Source of the DNA: Polaromonas sp.
Lineage (GTDB): Bacteria > Pseudomonadota > Gammaproteobacteria > Burkholderiales > Burkholderiaceae
Assembly (NCBI GenBank): GCA_013823505.1
Contig: PNMH01000012.1
Location: forward strand, 3,789 to 67,788
Direction: 5' to 3'
Length of the DNA: 64,000 nt
Shown piece by piece: positions 1 to 9,280 of the stretch. The position numbers and the translations under genes are program-made. The notes beneath the pieces are model-generated. The model was given only the letters and a program-made list of their open reading frames with translations, did not search any database and was not told the origin of the DNA. The number at the start of each line of letters is the position of its first letter. Within the stretch, counting starts at the first letter, position 1.

Positions 1-932
1 GCGTGCTGCCGCTCACCGATGCGGCGCTGGCCCAGGCCGGCCTGCCACTCTCGGCCGTGGACGCCGTGGCCTACACCCGCGGCCCGGGCTTGGCTGGCGC
101 CCTGTTGGTGGGTTCGGGCGTGGCCTGCGCGTTGGGCTTTGCGCTCGGCAAGCCGGTGATCGGTGTGCACCACCTCGAAGGCCATCTGCTGTCGCCCTTT
201 CTGAGTGCCGACCCACCCGAGTTTCCTTTTGTCGCCTTGCTCGTGTCGGGCGGCCACAGCCAGCTCATGCGGGTGGACGGGGTGGGGCGCTACACCTTGC
301 TGGGCGAAACCATCGACGACGCGGCTGGCGAGGCTTTCGACAAGTCGGCCAAGCTGCTTGGCCTGGGTTACCCGGGTGGCCCGGCGCTGGCGCGGCTGGC
401 GCTGCAGGGCGACGCCCAGGCCTACAAGTTTCCGCGCCCACTGCTGCACAGCGGCGACCTCGATTTTTCGTTTGCTGGCCTCAAGACCGCGGTGCTGACC
501 CAGGTGAAAAGGCTGGCCCACGCCAGCCTGGACGGCCCGGCCACGCTGCACCTGGCCGACCCGCTCACGCCGCAGCAAAAAGCCGATGTGGCCGCGAGCG
601 TGCAGGCCGCCATCGTCGAGGTGCTGGTCAAAAAGTCCATGTCGGCGGTGCGCCAATGCGGTCTTCGCCGCCTCGTGGTGGCCGGTGGTGTGGGGGCCAA
701 CGCGCTGTTGCGTGAGCAACTGGGCGCGGCGTGCGCCAAGGCGGGCGTGCGCGTGCACTACCCCGAGTTGCACCTGTGCACCGACAACGGCGCCATGATC
801 GCGCTGGCCGGCGGCATGCGGGTGCAGGCCGGGCTGGTTGAGCTGAGCCTGACCGATGGCTACCGTTTCGACGTGAAGCCGCGCTGGCCGCTGTCGGAAC
901 TCGGGCGCGATGAGCCCGTGCCCGCTCACTGA
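1..932 (+). CDS. tsaD: tRNA N6-adenosine threonylcarbamoyltransferase, 5' truncated by window
   Basis: Transfers the threonylcarbamoyl group from TC-AMP to A37 of ANN-decoding tRNAs, working with TsaB and TsaE in the cytoplasm. The visible 309 codons carry the Kae1/TsaD metal-site motif HHLEGH (about residue 56 of the fragment), followed by SGGHSQL and, near the C-terminus, a CTDNGAMIA segment, all typical of the ASKHA-fold family. The family is about 340-350 residues long, so roughly 35 N-terminal codons lie upstream of the window; the GTG at position 3 is internal, not the start. The reading frame is open to base 1. The next gene starts about 120 bp downstream. Confidence 0.97.
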   Translation, partial: VLPLTDAALAQAGLPLSAVDAVAYTRGPGLAGALLVGSGVACALGFALGKPVIGVHHLEGHLLSPFLSADPPEFPFVALLVSGGHSQLMRVDGVGRYTLLGETIDDAAGEAFDKSAKLLGLGYPGGPALARLALQGDAQAYKFPRPLLHSGDLDFSFAGLKTAVLTQVKRLAHASLDGPATLHLADPLTPQQKADVAASVQAAIVEVLVKKSMSAVRQCGLRRLVVAGGVGANALLREQLGAACAKAGVRVHYPELHLCTDNGAMIALAGGMRVQAGLVELSLTDGYRFDVKPRWPLSELGRDEPVPAH

Positions 933-1050
933 CCGTCTGGCGTGGGGTAAGCTCCGTAATTATGAATTAGACTCCCGGTGCTGTCGCGCGCGCGACATCT
1001 CGCCTGAGCATCTGTTGTCAGGCACTTCAGCACCTAGAAGCAACTTGCCC

Positions 1051-2358
1051 ATGAAGAACCTGTTCGAACCTGTTTTTGCCCGCCGCCTTCGCGCGCTCGC
1101 CGCCGCCCTGATCGGCGTTGTGTCCACCAGCGTGTCGCTGGCCCAGGCGCCAGCGCCCGCCGCCGCTCCCATCCGCATCGCCATGATCGAAGGCCTGTCC
1201 GGCCCGATCGCCAACACCGGTGAGGCCGTCTACCGCAACCTGGTCTGGGCCACCGAGCGCGTGAATGCGCGCGGCGGTGTGAAACTGCCCGGGGGCAACC
1301 GCCCGCTGCTGATCGAGCGTTTCGACAGCAAGGGCCAGACCGAAGAGGCGCTGTCGGCGCTGCGCTCGGCGGTGGACCGCGACATCACCATCGTCGCGCA
1401 GGGCAATTCGTCGGCCGCGGCCAGCGCGCTGATCGAAGCCATCAACAAGCACAACGAGCGCGATCCGGCGCGCCAGATGCTGTTCCTCAACTACTCGGCG
1501 GTGGACCCGGTGCTTACCAACGAGAAATGCAGCTACTGGCATTTCCGCTTCGACGCCCACGCCGACATGCGCATGACCGCGCTCATGAGCGTTCTGCGCG
1601 AAGACAAACAGCTCAAGAACATCTACCTGATCGGTCAGGACTACAGCTTCGGCCAGGCCGTGCTGCGCGAGGGCCGCAACCAGCTGGCCGCGCAGCGGCC
1701 CGACGTGAAGATCGTGGGCGAGGAGCTTCACCCCATGGCGCGCGTGAAGGATTTCCTGCCCTACGCCACCAAGATCAAGGCCAGTGGTGCCCAGGCCGTG
1801 CTCACCGGCAACTGGGGCAACGACCTCACGCTGCTGGTGAAAGCCGCCCGCGAGGTGGGGTTCGAGGGCACCTTCTACACGTTCTATGGCAACGCGCTGG
1901 GTGCCCCAGCAGCCATGGGCGAGGCAGGTATCGGCAAGGTGATCGCGGTGGCCGACTGGTTCCCCAACGTGCCCACGCGTGAGTCCGAAGTCTTCTACCA
2001 GTCGTTCCGCCAGCGGTTCCCCAACCCGGCCGATGACTACGTGCACATGCGCATGCAGCTCATGATCGAGTCGCTGGCGCAGGCCATCGAGCGTGCAGGT
2101 GCCGTGGGCCCGGTCAACGCCGCCAGCATCGCTGCCCAACTGGAGAAAGCCGAAGTCACGCTGGCTGGCCAGACCGCGCGCATGCGCGCCGCAGACCACC
2201 AGTTCCAGCAGTCGCTGGCGGTGGCCGTGATGGACCGCCAGGGCGCGTCCGGCGCCAAATTCGACGTCGAAGGCTCGGGCTACGGCTTTCGCGTCATCCG
2301 CAACCTGGCTCCCCAACAAGCCGAACAGCCTCACCGCTGCAACATGATCCGCCCCTGA
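1051..2358 (+). CDS. Branched-chain amino acid-type ABC transporter periplasmic binding protein
   Basis: A 435-residue type I periplasmic binding protein of the LivJ/Peripla_BP_6 family. The chosen ATG gives a Sec signal peptide (basic MKNLFEPVFARR, hydrophobic stretch, cleavage likely after SLA in about residues 30-35), whereas the longer open frame from 910 would bury it. The mature part begins with a beta-strand IRIAMIEGLSGP, usual for ligand-binding domain 1. No permease or ATPase genes sit nearby, so this is an orphan receptor; such proteins can work with a distant Liv transporter. Its stop TGA shares one base with the next start (TGATG), implying translational coupling with the aminotransferase. 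The ligand is unknown. Confidence 0.85.
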   Translation: MKNLFEPVFARRLRALAAALIGVVSTSVSLAQAPAPAAAPIRIAMIEGLSGPIANTGEAVYRNLVWATERVNARGGVKLPGGNRPLLIERFDSKGQTEEALSALRSAVDRDITIVAQGNSSAAASALIEAINKHNERDPARQMLFLNYSAVDPVLTNEKCSYWHFRFDAHADMRMTALMSVLREDKQLKNIYLIGQDYSFGQAVLREGRNQLAAQRPDVKIVGEELHPMARVKDFLPYATKIKASGAQAVLTGNWGNDLTLLVKAAREVGFEGTFYTFYGNALGAPAAMGEAGIGKVIAVADWFPNVPTRESEVFYQSFRQRFPNPADDYVHMRMQLMIESLAQAIERAGAVGPVNAASIAAQLEKAEVTLAGQTARMRAADHQFQQSLAVAVMDRQGASGAKFDVEGSGYGFRVIRNLAPQQAEQPHRCNMIRP

Positions 2359-3581
2359 TGCCTGCAAACGCCCCCTTCATGCGCGCCGTCGTTGACAACC
2401 TCGAAGCTTCCCGCATCCGCGAGGTGGCCAACGAAGGCCTGGGCCGGGACAACGTGCTCAAGTTCTGGTTTGGCGAGAGCGACGAGGTCACGCCAGACTT
2501 CATCCGCGAAGCCGCCATGGCGTCGCTGCAGAGCGGCGAGACCTTTTACGCGCACAACCTCGGCCTGCCCGAGCTGCGCGAAGCCATCGCCACTTACACC
2601 GACGGCCTGCACCCCGGGCGCGGTGCTGCGCACTGGATGGACCGGCTGGCAGTCACTTCGGGTGGCGTGAACGGCCTGATGCTGGCGTCACAGGCGCTGG
2701 TGGAAGCAGGCGACGAGGTGGTGGTGGTCACACCCGCGTGGCCCAACCTCGTGGCGCAGCCGCAGATCATGGGTGCGAACGTGAAAAGCGTGCCGCTGCA
2801 GGTGCTCACCGAAGGCCCCCGAGCCGGCGCCTGGGCGCTGGACATGAACACCCTGCTGTCGGCCATCACCCCGGCCACGCGCATGCTCATCGTCAACGCG
2901 CCCAACAACCCCACCGGCTGGACCCTGTCCCGCGACGAGCAGGCCACGATCCTGGCGCACTGTCGCCGCACCGGCACCTGGATCCTGGCCGACGAGGTGT
3001 ACGAGCGTCTCTATTACGCAGGCGACACCGCCAACGGCGCTGCCCCCAGTTTTCTGGACGTGGCCGAACCCGACGACCGCGTCATCGTGGCGCACAGCTT
3101 CTCCAAGAGCTTTCTCATGACCGGCTGGCGCCTGGGCTGGCTGGTGCTGCCCGCCGCACTCACCGCCGCCATGGGCAAGCTGATCGAGTTCAACACCTCG
3201 TGTGCCCCGGTGTTCGTGCAGCGCGGCGCCACCGTGGCGCTGCAGCGCGGCGCGGAAGTCACACCTGCGCTGGTGGCGCACCTGAAAACCTGCCGCGACA
3301 CCCTGGTGCCGCTGTTGCGCGCGGTGCCCGGCGTGACTGTGGCCGAGCCGCTGGGTGGCATGTACGCCTTTTTCACGCTGCAAGGCCACGACGATTGCCT
3401 GGATGTGGCCAAGCGGCTGGTTCGCGAGGCCGGTATTGGCCTGGCGCCGGGCAGCGCCTTCAGCCCGGAAGCCGCCGGCTGGCTGCGCTGGTGCTTCGCC
3501 AGCCGCGACACGCACCGGCTGGAAGAGGGCGTTGAACGCCTGCGCCGCTGGATCGCCACCCAGCCGGGTGGTGGCACCTGA
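2358..3581 (+). CDS. PLP-dependent class I/II aminotransferase
   Basis: A 407-residue fold-type I aminotransferase. Visible motifs are APNNPTG (residues 181-187), ADEVYERL with the PLP-pyridine Asp at 212, and SFSKSF with the Schiff-base Lys at 250, followed by GWRLGW. The N-terminal LKFWFGESDEVTP matches the substrate-binding loop of the aspartate/aromatic aminotransferase superfamily. It is a complete family-length protein. It overlaps the upstream binding-protein gene by one base, so the two are probably made together; the pairing suggests use of the imported ligand as an amino donor or acceptor, but the substrate cannot be read from sequence. Confidence 0.9.
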   Translation: MPANAPFMRAVVDNLEASRIREVANEGLGRDNVLKFWFGESDEVTPDFIREAAMASLQSGETFYAHNLGLPELREAIATYTDGLHPGRGAAHWMDRLAVTSGGVNGLMLASQALVEAGDEVVVVTPAWPNLVAQPQIMGANVKSVPLQVLTEGPRAGAWALDMNTLLSAITPATRMLIVNAPNNPTGWTLSRDEQATILAHCRRTGTWILADEVYERLYYAGDTANGAAPSFLDVAEPDDRVIVAHSFSKSFLMTGWRLGWLVLPAALTAAMGKLIEFNTSCAPVFVQRGATVALQRGAEVTPALVAHLKTCRDTLVPLLRAVPGVTVAEPLGGMYAFFTLQGHDDCLDVAKRLVREAGIGLAPGSAFSPEAAGWLRWCFASRDTHRLEEGVERLRRWIATQPGGGT

Positions 3582-3593
3582 CGGCTTCTGCCC

Positions 3594-3599
3594 TATAAT
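3594..3599 (+). promoter_or_regulatory. -10 element of the rpsO promoter
   Basis: A perfect TATAAT hexamer lies 117 bp before the rpsO start and 12 bp after the aminotransferase stop. No good -35 hexamer is visible at 16-18 bp upstream. It would give a leader of about 110 nt for rpsO. Confidence 0.5.
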
Positions 3600-3648
3600 T
3601 CGCGGTTGCCGTTCGAGAGGACAGCATACCCACGCCCGATGCGGCGGC

Positions 3649-3674
3649 CGGCTGCGGAGTCACTCCACAAGCCG
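3649..3674 (+). promoter_or_regulatory. Hairpin in the rpsO leader
   Basis: CGGCT (3649-3653) pairs with AGCCG (3670-3674), enclosing a second stem GGAG/CTCC (3656-3659 with 3663-3666) around a TCA loop. It lies in the 5' untranslated part of rpsO, where ribosomal protein S15 represses its own translation in several bacteria through leader structures. That this hairpin does so is an inference. Confidence 0.35.
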
Positions 3675-3715
3675 ACTGGCTGCGCCGGGACGCACGTAAC
3701 CCCCAAGGAAATTCC

Positions 3716-3982
3716 ATGATTGCCCAATCCATCAAAGCCGAGGTCGTCGCGGCCAACGCTCGCGCCGCCAATGACACCGGCAGCCCCGAAGTGCAGGTCG
3801 CCATCCTGACCGCACGCATCAACGAACTGACCCCCCACTTCAAGACGCACGCCAAAGACCACCACGGTCGTCGCGGCCTGCTGCGCATGGTGAGCCGGCG
3901 CCGCAAGCTGCTGGACTACTTGAAGTCCAAAGACGCCCAGCGTTACGTTGCGCTGATCGCCAAACTGGGTCTGCGCAAGTAA
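3716..3982 (+). CDS. rpsO: 30S ribosomal protein S15
   Basis: An 88-residue S15 of normal length. It binds the central domain of 16S rRNA and helps nucleate small-subunit assembly. The S15 signature region is visible around [18 protein letters not shown] (residues 22-39) and [19 protein letters not shown] (residues 52-70). An AAGGAAA ribosome site precedes the ATG. The gene stands between its own -10 element and an intrinsic terminator, upstream of pnp, the same order as in Escherichia coli, where S15 controls its own translation. Confidence 0.98.
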   Translation: MIAQSIKAEVVAANARAANDTGSPEVQVAILTARINELTPHFKTHAKDHHGRRGLLRMVSRRRKLLDYLKSKDAQRYVALIAKLGLRK

Positions 3983-4004
3983 TTGAGCCCGGGTTGACAC
4001 AGAA

Positions 4005-4040
4005 AACGCCTGAGTTGGTTCGCTGGCTCGGGCGTTTTTT
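4005..4040 (+). terminator. Intrinsic terminator after rpsO
   Basis: Stem AACGCCTGAG (4005-4014) pairs with CTCGGGCGTT (4027-4036) with one T-G wobble and a 12-nt loop, followed by a run of T and a second T run at 4043-4048. It would end most rpsO transcripts before pnp. Confidence 0.8.
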
Positions 4041-4077
4041 GCTTTTTTGAGCCTTTTTTTGATTCCGGGGCATTGAT

Positions 4078-4223
4078 CACAGAGCGAAGCTGTGTCATTC
4101 CAAGCGGGTTGAGCGCCATCGGCGAAACACTCAATCCATCTGGAATGGCATCGTGTTCTGGGTTGTGTTTCCGGGTTTTGTGCGGGTTTGCCGCACGCTG
4201 TGATTTCCGCCGGGTGGCGGAAA
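4078..4223 (+). promoter_or_regulatory. Structured 5' leader of pnp (four stem-loops)
   Basis: Between the rpsO terminator and the pnp start four hairpins can be drawn. First, CACAG/CTGTG at 4078-4094. Second, a long one at 4096-4147: CATTCCA pairs with TGGAATG, then a symmetric 3x3 internal loop, then GGGTTGAG with CTCAATCC, capped by CGCC/GGCG. Third, GTGCGG/CCGCAC at 4180-4196. Fourth, TTTCCGCC/GGCGGAAA at 4204-4223, just before the AGGAGA ribosome site (4231-4236). In E. coli the pnp leader forms a double-stranded RNase III site through which PNPase represses itself; the long stem here is the natural candidate for that role, by analogy. Confidence 0.6.
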
Positions 4224-4242
4224 AAATGCCAGGAGATAAACC

Positions 4243-6369
4243 ATGACCATGTTCAACAAAGTCACCAAGACCTTCCAGTGGGGCCCCCACACGGTCACCA
4301 TGGAAACCGGCGAAATTGCGCGCCAGGCCACCGGCGCCGTGCTGGTCAACATCGACGACACCGTGGTGCTCGCCACCGTGGTCGCCAAGACCGAAGCCAA
4401 GGCCGGCCAGGACTTCTTCCCGCTGACCGTGGACTACACCGAGAAATCGTATGCCGCCGGCAAGATCCCCGGCAGCTTCTTCAAGCGCGAAGGCCGCCCG
4501 AGCGAACTCGAAACGCTGACCTGCCGCCTGATCGACCGTCCGATCCGCCCCCTGTTCCCCGAAGGCTTCTACAACGAAGTTCAGGTGATCGTGCACGTGG
4601 TGAGCCTGAACCCCGAAGTGCAGGCCGACATCGCCGCCATGATCGCCACCTCGGCCGCCCTGTCGGTCAGCGGCATCCCGTTCAACGGCCCCATCGGCGC
4701 CGCGCGCGTGGGTTACATCAATGGCCAGTACGTGCTCAACCCGGGTCAGACGCAACTGAAAGACAGCCAGCTGGACCTCGTGGTCGCCGGCACCGAGTCC
4801 GCCGTGTTGATGGTGGAGTCCGAAGCCGACCAGCTGTCTGAAGAAATCATGCTGGGCGCCGTGGTGTACGGCCACGAGCAGGGCAACATCGCCATTGCGG
4901 CCATCAACGAGCTGGTGCGCGACGCCGGCAAGCCGGCCTGGGACTGGCAGGCGCCGGCCAAGGACGAGCCGCTGATCGCCAAGATCGACGGTCTGGCCAA
5001 AGCCAAGCTCGAAGCCGCCTACCAGATCCGCAACAAGCAGGCCCGCACCCAGGCTTGCCGCTCGGCTTATGCCGACGTGTTCGCTGCGCTCAAAGCCGAA
5101 GGCGTGGCCTTCGACAGCGTGGCCATCGAAGCCCTGCTGTTCGAGATCGAAGCCAAGATTGTGCGTGGCCAGATCCTGGCCGGCGAGCCCCGCATTGACG
5201 GCCGCGACACGCGCACCGTGCGTGCCATCGAAATCCGCAATGGCGTGCTGCCCCGCACCCATGGTTCGGCCTTGTTCACCCGCGGTGAAACGCAGGCGCT
5301 GGTCGTGGCCACCCTGGGCACTGACCGCGACGCACAGCGCATCGACGCATTGGCCGGCGAGTTCGAAGACCGCTTCATGCTGCACTACAACATGCCTCCC
5401 TTCGCCACTGGCGAAGCAGGCCGCTTCGGCACGCCCAAGCGCCGCGAAATCGGCCACGGCCGCCTGGCCAAGCGCGCGCTGATCGCAGCGTTGCCGACCA
5501 AGGAAGACTTCCCCTACACCATGCGCGTGGTGTCGGAAATCACCGAGTCCAACGGCTCTTCGTCAATGGCATCGGTCTGCGGTGGCTGCCTGGCGCTGAT
5601 GGACGCTGGTGTGCCGATGAAGGCCCACGTGGCCGGCATCGCCATGGGCCTGATCAAGGACGGCAACCGCTTCGCCGTGTTGACCGACATCCTGGGTGAC
5701 GAAGATCACCTGGGCGACATGGACTTCAAGGTCGCCGGCACCACCAACGGCATCTCGGCGCTGCAGATGGACATCAAGATCCAGGGCATCACCAAGGAAA
5801 TCATGCAGGTCGCGCTGGCCCAGGCCAAGGAAGCCCGCATGCACATCCTGGGCAAGATGCAGGAAGCCATGGGCGAAGCCAAGACCGAAGTCTCCAACTT
5901 CGCGCCCAAGCTCTTCACCATGAAGATCAACCCCGAGAAGATCCGCGACGTGATCGGCAAGGGCGGCGCCGTGATCCGTGCGCTGACCGAAGAGACCGGC
6001 ACGCAGATCAACATCGACGAAGACGGCACCATCACGATCGCATCGACCGACTCGGCCAAGGCCGACGAAGCCAAGCGCCGCATCGAGCAGATCACCGCTG
6101 AAGTGGAAGTGGGCAAGGTCTACGAAGGCCCGGTCACCAAGATCCTCGATTTCGGTGCGCTGATCAACCTGCTGCCCGGCAAGGACGGCCTGCTGCACAT
6201 CAGCCAGATCGCGCACGAGCGCGTCGAGCGCGTGTCCGACTACTTGACCGAAGGCCAGATCGTTCGTGTCAAGGTGCTCGAGACCGACGAAAAAGGTCGC
6301 GTCAAGTTGTCCATGAAGGCACTGGCCGATCGCAACTCGGTCGAACCGCAGCAGCAGCCCCAGTCGTGA
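4243..6369 (+). CDS. pnp: Polyribonucleotide nucleotidyltransferase (PNPase)
   Basis: A 708-residue 3'-5' phosphorolytic exoribonuclease that degrades RNA to nucleoside diphosphates, usually as a trimer and part of the degradosome. Two RNase PH-like domains are separated by the helical domain; the second contains [20 protein letters not shown] domain follows ([19 protein letters not shown], about residues 560-580), then an S1 domain ([15 protein letters not shown] through [10 protein letters not shown]). Length is standard. The AGGAGA ribosome site is 7 nt before the ATG. The gene follows rpsO and ends next to the quinone oxidoreductase, and its leader is highly structured, consistent with autoregulation. 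Confidence 0.98.
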   Translation: MTMFNKVTKTFQWGPHTVTMETGEIARQATGAVLVNIDDTVVLATVVAKTEAKAGQDFFPLTVDYTEKSYAAGKIPGSFFKREGRPSELETLTCRLIDRPIRPLFPEGFYNEVQVIVHVVSLNPEVQADIAAMIATSAALSVSGIPFNGPIGAARVGYINGQYVLNPGQTQLKDSQLDLVVAGTESAVLMVESEADQLSEEIMLGAVVYGHEQGNIAIAAINELVRDAGKPAWDWQAPAKDEPLIAKIDGLAKAKLEAAYQIRNKQARTQACRSAYADVFAALKAEGVAFDSVAIEALLFEIEAKIVRGQILAGEPRIDGRDTRTVRAIEIRNGVLPRTHGSALFTRGETQALVVATLGTDRDAQRIDALAGEFEDRFMLHYNMPPFATGEAGRFGTPKRREIGHGRLAKRALIAALPTKEDFPYTMRVVSEITESNGSSSMASVCGGCLALMDAGVPMKAHVAGIAMGLIKDGNRFAVLTDILGDEDHLGDMDFKVAGTTNGISALQMDIKIQGITKEIMQVALAQAKEARMHILGKMQEAMGEAKTEVSNFAPKLFTMKINPEKIRDVIGKGGAVIRALTEETGTQINIDEDGTITIASTDSAKADEAKRRIEQITAEVEVGKVYEGPVTKILDFGALINLLPGKDGLLHISQIAHERVERVSDYLTEGQIVRVKVLETDEKGRVKLSMKALADRNSVEPQQQPQS

Positions 6370-6380
6370 TTGCGACGGTG

Positions 6381-7370
6381 ATGCAAGCGGTCGAGATCAG
6401 CAGCTTCGGTGCGCCCGAAGTGCTGCGTCTCGTTGAGCGCCCGGTGCCAGTGGCGGCTGTGGGTGAAGTGCTGATTCGCGTCAGCGCGGCGGGCGTGAAC
6501 CGCCCCGACGTGCTGCAGCGCACCGGCAACTACCCGGTGCCACCCGGCGCGTCCGACATTCCTGGCCTTGAGGTCGCGGGTGTCATCGCTTCGGGCGATG
6601 CGGCGGCCATGGCCGCTGCTGGCTTGAAGGTGGGCGATCGCGTCTGTGCATTGGTGGCCGGTGGTGGTTACGCCCAGTGGTGCGTGGCGCCTGTGGGGCA
6701 GTGCCTGCCAGTGCCCGAGGGCCTGGACGACATCGCCGCCGCGTCGCTGCCTGAAACTTTCTTCACCGTGTGGAGCAATGTGTTCGACCGTGCGCGTCTG
6801 CAAGCGGGCGAAACCCTGTTGATCCAGGGTGGCACCAGCGGCATTGGTGTGACCGCGATCCAGATGGCCAAGGCCCTGGGCGCTCGTGTGATCGCTACCG
6901 CGGGCAGTGACGACAAGTGCGCGGCCTGCCTCGCGCTCGGTGCCGATCACGCCATCAACTACAAGACGCAGGACTTCGTCGCTGCCGTGGCCGACCTCAC
7001 GGGCGGGCAGGGCGTCAACGTCGTGCTCGACATGGTGGCTGGCGCTTACGTGGCGCGCGAAATCGACTGCCTCGCCGAAGATGGCCGGCTGGTCATCATC
7101 GCGGTGCAGGGGGGCGTGAAAGCCGAGTTCAACGCCGGCATGGTGCTGCGCAAACGCCTCACCATCACCGGCTCGACCTTGCGTCCGCGCCCGATTGCAT
7201 TCAAGACCGCCATTGCTCAAGCACTGCGCGATCGCGTCTGGCCGCTGTTAGCCCAAGGTCAGATCAAGCCCGTGATCCACCAGGTGTTTCCCGCCAATGA
7301 GGCTGCGGCTGCGCACACGCTCATGGAATCCAACCGCCACATCGGCAAGCTCGTCCTGACCTGGGCATGA
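6381..7370 (+). CDS. NAD(P)H quinone oxidoreductase, PIG3/zinc-free MDR family
   Basis: A 329-residue medium-chain dehydrogenase/reductase of the quinone oxidoreductase (PIG3) type. It starts with the family's usual [15 protein letters not shown] and contains the nucleotide-binding [18 protein letters not shown] (Rossmann fold, about residues 147-164). The cysteine cluster of zinc alcohol dehydrogenases is absent, as expected. I prefer the ATG at 6381 because the family begins there; a GTG at 6366 would overlap the pnp stop by 4 bp (GTGA) and is a real alternative. It is probably co-transcribed with pnp and tpiA. The electron acceptor is unknown. Confidence 0.88.
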   Translation: MQAVEISSFGAPEVLRLVERPVPVAAVGEVLIRVSAAGVNRPDVLQRTGNYPVPPGASDIPGLEVAGVIASGDAAAMAAAGLKVGDRVCALVAGGGYAQWCVAPVGQCLPVPEGLDDIAAASLPETFFTVWSNVFDRARLQAGETLLIQGGTSGIGVTAIQMAKALGARVIATAGSDDKCAACLALGADHAINYKTQDFVAAVADLTGGQGVNVVLDMVAGAYVAREIDCLAEDGRLVIIAVQGGVKAEFNAGMVLRKRLTITGSTLRPRPIAFKTAIAQALRDRVWPLLAQGQIKPVIHQVFPANEAAAAHTLMESNRHIGKLVLTWA

Positions 7371-7383
7371 CGAACCTCCAGAC

Positions 7384-8130
7384 ATGAAACCACTCATCGC
7401 AGGCAACTGGAAAATGAACGGCTCGCTGGCCGCCAACGAGGCGCTGGTGAAAGCCCTGCTCGACGGCCTGGGCGGCCAGGCGGCAGCGGCCGACATGGCC
7501 TTGTGCGCGCCCGCGCCTTACCTGGCGCAACTGCAGTCGCTGTTGAGTGGCAGCGCGATCGGCTGGGGTGCGCAGGACCTGTCCAGCCACGAGCAGGGGG
7601 CTTATACCGGCGAGGTGTCTGCCAGCATGCTCAAAGACTTCGCCTGCCGCTTTGCGATCGTGGGTCACTCGGAGCGACGTCAATACCACGGCGAGACCGA
7701 CCTGCTCGTGGCCGACAAGGCCAAGGTGGCGCTAGCCCATGGCATCACGCCCATCGTGTGCGTGGGCGAGACGCTCGCCGAGCGCGAGGCGGGGCAGACC
7801 GAGGCTGTGGTCAAGCGCCAACTCGCTGCGGTCATCCACGCGGTGGCGCACTGCACCAGCGAGATCGTGGTGGCTTATGAGCCCGTTTGGGCCATCGGCA
7901 CCGGCAAGACCGCCTCGCCCGAGCAGGCGCAGCAGGTGCATGCGGTATTGCGTGCTCAGCTCGCCGCAGCGACACAGCATCCCGAACGCGTGCACATCCT
8001 GTACGGCGGCAGCATGAACGCGGCCAATGCCGCCAGTCTGCTGGCCCAGCCCGACATCGATGGTGGTCTGATTGGAGGCGCGTCGCTCAAAGCGGCAGAC
8101 TTCCTTCAAATCGTTGCCTCGGCCCATTGA
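7384..8130 (+). CDS. tpiA: Triosephosphate isomerase
   Basis: A 248-residue TIM barrel interconverting dihydroxyacetone phosphate and glyceraldehyde 3-phosphate. All catalytic positions are visible: Lys10 in GNWKMNG, His95 in IVGHSERR, and Glu166 in [12 protein letters not shown], with the phosphate-gripping loop 6 following. Length is normal. It sits 13 bp after the quinone oxidoreductase and 53 bp before secG, an arrangement common in Burkholderiales. Confidence 0.98.
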   Translation: MKPLIAGNWKMNGSLAANEALVKALLDGLGGQAAAADMALCAPAPYLAQLQSLLSGSAIGWGAQDLSSHEQGAYTGEVSASMLKDFACRFAIVGHSERRQYHGETDLLVADKAKVALAHGITPIVCVGETLAEREAGQTEAVVKRQLAAVIHAVAHCTSEIVVAYEPVWAIGTGKTASPEQAQQVHAVLRAQLAAATQHPERVHILYGGSMNAANAASLLAQPDIDGGLIGGASLKAADFLQIVASAH

Positions 8131-8183
8131 TCTTTTTCGTGCCCACATGGGCACATCGATAACCGTGATTCCGGAGTAAAGAA

Positions 8184-8597
8184 ATGAACATTTTGTTGAC
8201 CATCCTGTTGGCTGTGCAGATCCTTTCGGCCCTGACCATGATTGGCCTGATCCTCATGCAGCATGGCAAGGGTGCCGATGCGGGCGCTGCCTTTGGCGGC
8301 GGTGGTGCCGGATCCGCCAGTTTGTTCGGTGCATCGGGTGGAGCGAACTTCATGTCGCGATCGACCGCCGTGCTGGCCGCCGTCTTTCTGGCCTGCACTT
8401 TGGGCCTGGCGTATTTCGGCAATCTGCGCACGGTAGCGCCCAGCACGGGCAGCGTGCTCGAAGGTGTGGTGACGCCTGCACAGCCTGCCGACGCTTCTCA
8501 ACAGATTCCTGGCACGGCGCCCGCGGCGGGAGTGGTTCCGGCACCAGCTGCTGTCACGCCAGCACCCACCGGACCGGCACAAATCCCGGCCAAATGA
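8184..8597 (+). CDS. secG: Preprotein translocase subunit SecG
   Basis: A 137-residue small subunit of the SecYEG translocon in the inner membrane. It has two hydrophobic segments (about residues 2-22 and 51-72) linked by the conserved glycine-rich loop with GKGADAGAAFGGG, then a long Ala/Pro/Thr-rich tail that is common in betaproteobacterial SecG. A GGAGT ribosome site precedes the ATG. It is followed by a hairpin and tRNA-Leu. Confidence 0.96.
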   Translation: MNILLTILLAVQILSALTMIGLILMQHGKGADAGAAFGGGGAGSASLFGASGGANFMSRSTAVLAAVFLACTLGLAYFGNLRTVAPSTGSVLEGVVTPAQPADASQQIPGTAPAAGVVPAPAAVTPAPTGPAQIPAK

Positions 8598-8662
8598 TCG
8601 AAAGGGCATGCGCGCGCCATGCGCCTGCCGCAGCATCTTCCATTCGAGTTGAAAAAGCCCCG

Positions 8663-8687
8663 CCACCTCTCAAAAGAGGGGTGGTTT
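8663..8687 (+). terminator. Hairpin after secG, possible weak terminator
   Basis: CCACCTCTC (8663-8671) pairs with GAGGGGTGG (8676-8684) with one wobble and an AAAA loop, followed only by TTT. It may attenuate read-through from secG into the tRNA and nuo genes. A TAAACT hexamer at 8693-8698 could be a -10 element for the tRNA, with no clear -35 partner. Confidence 0.45.
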
Positions 8688-8752
8688 CAGGGTAAACTCC
8701 AATGCTTGTCAGCAAGGCTCACACAGACCTCGTGAGCCAGCAACGCAGACCA

Positions 8753-8837
8753 GCCGACGTGGTGAAATTGGTAGACACGCTATCTTGAGGGGGTAGTGGC
8801 GAAAGCTGTGCGAGTTCGAGTCTCGCCGTCGGCACCA
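8753..8837 (+). tRNA. tRNA-Leu (anticodon GAG)
   Basis: An 85-nt cloverleaf. The acceptor stem GCCGACG (8753-8759) pairs with CGTCGGC (8827-8833), followed by discriminator A and an encoded CCA. The anticodon stem CTATC/GGTAG holds the loop TTGAGGG, giving anticodon GAG, which reads CUC and CUU. The long variable arm expected of tRNA-Leu is present, and the T arm contains GTTCGAG. It lies between secG and nuoA, 47 bp before the latter's start, so tRNA processing may cut a shared transcript. Confidence 0.96.
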
Positions 8838-8884
8838 ATCTTTGGACAACACGGCATCACGCCGTGTCAGTGGAACAGACCAAG

Positions 8885-9244
8885 ATGAGTCTCGAACAAT
8901 ACCTACCTGTGCTCCTGTTCATCTTGGTGGGTATTGCCATCGGGATCATCCCGCAGGTACTTGGGTACATCCTTGGCCCCAACCTGCCGGACGCGGAAAA
9001 GAACTCCCCCTACGAGTGCGGTTTCGAGGCCTTCGAAGACGCCCGCATGAAGTTTGATGTGCGCTATTACCTCGTGGCCATCCTGTTCATCCTGTTCGAC
9101 CTCGAAATCGCTTTCCTCATCCCTTGGGCTGTGGCCTTTTCCGACATCGGCATGACCGGCTTCCTCGCGGGTGTCGTGTTCCTGGCCATTCTCACCGTGG
9201 GCTTTGCCTACGAGTGGAAGAAGGGCGCGCTGGACTGGGAATGA
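8885..9244 (+). CDS. nuoA: NADH-quinone oxidoreductase subunit A
   Basis: A 119-residue membrane subunit with three hydrophobic segments and the conserved [20 protein letters not shown] loop (about residues 40-59), which in complex I lies near the quinone cavity. The ATG at 8885 gives the standard length beginning [12 protein letters not shown]; an upstream GTG at 8864 would add 7 residues without support. First gene of the 14-gene nuo operon and 47 bp after tRNA-Leu. Confidence 0.97.
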   Translation: MSLEQYLPVLLFILVGIAIGIIPQVLGYILGPNLPDAEKNSPYECGFEAFEDARMKFDVRYYLVAILFILFDLEIAFLIPWAVAFSDIGMTGFLAGVVFLAILTVGFAYEWKKGALDWE

Positions 9245-9280
9245 GCGACTTCATCACACACGAATGCACCGGAGCGGCTC

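Noticed and set aside
910..1050. N-terminal extension of the binding protein from 910
   Set aside because: It would overlap tsaD and place the hydrophobic signal peptide at residue 60; the ATG at 1051 gives a standard signal peptide.
3943..5457. Minus-strand open frame of 504 codons opposite rpsO and pnp
   Set aside because: It is antisense to the conserved pnp coding region and the structured leader, and its His/Val/Gly-rich translation has no recognisable domain.
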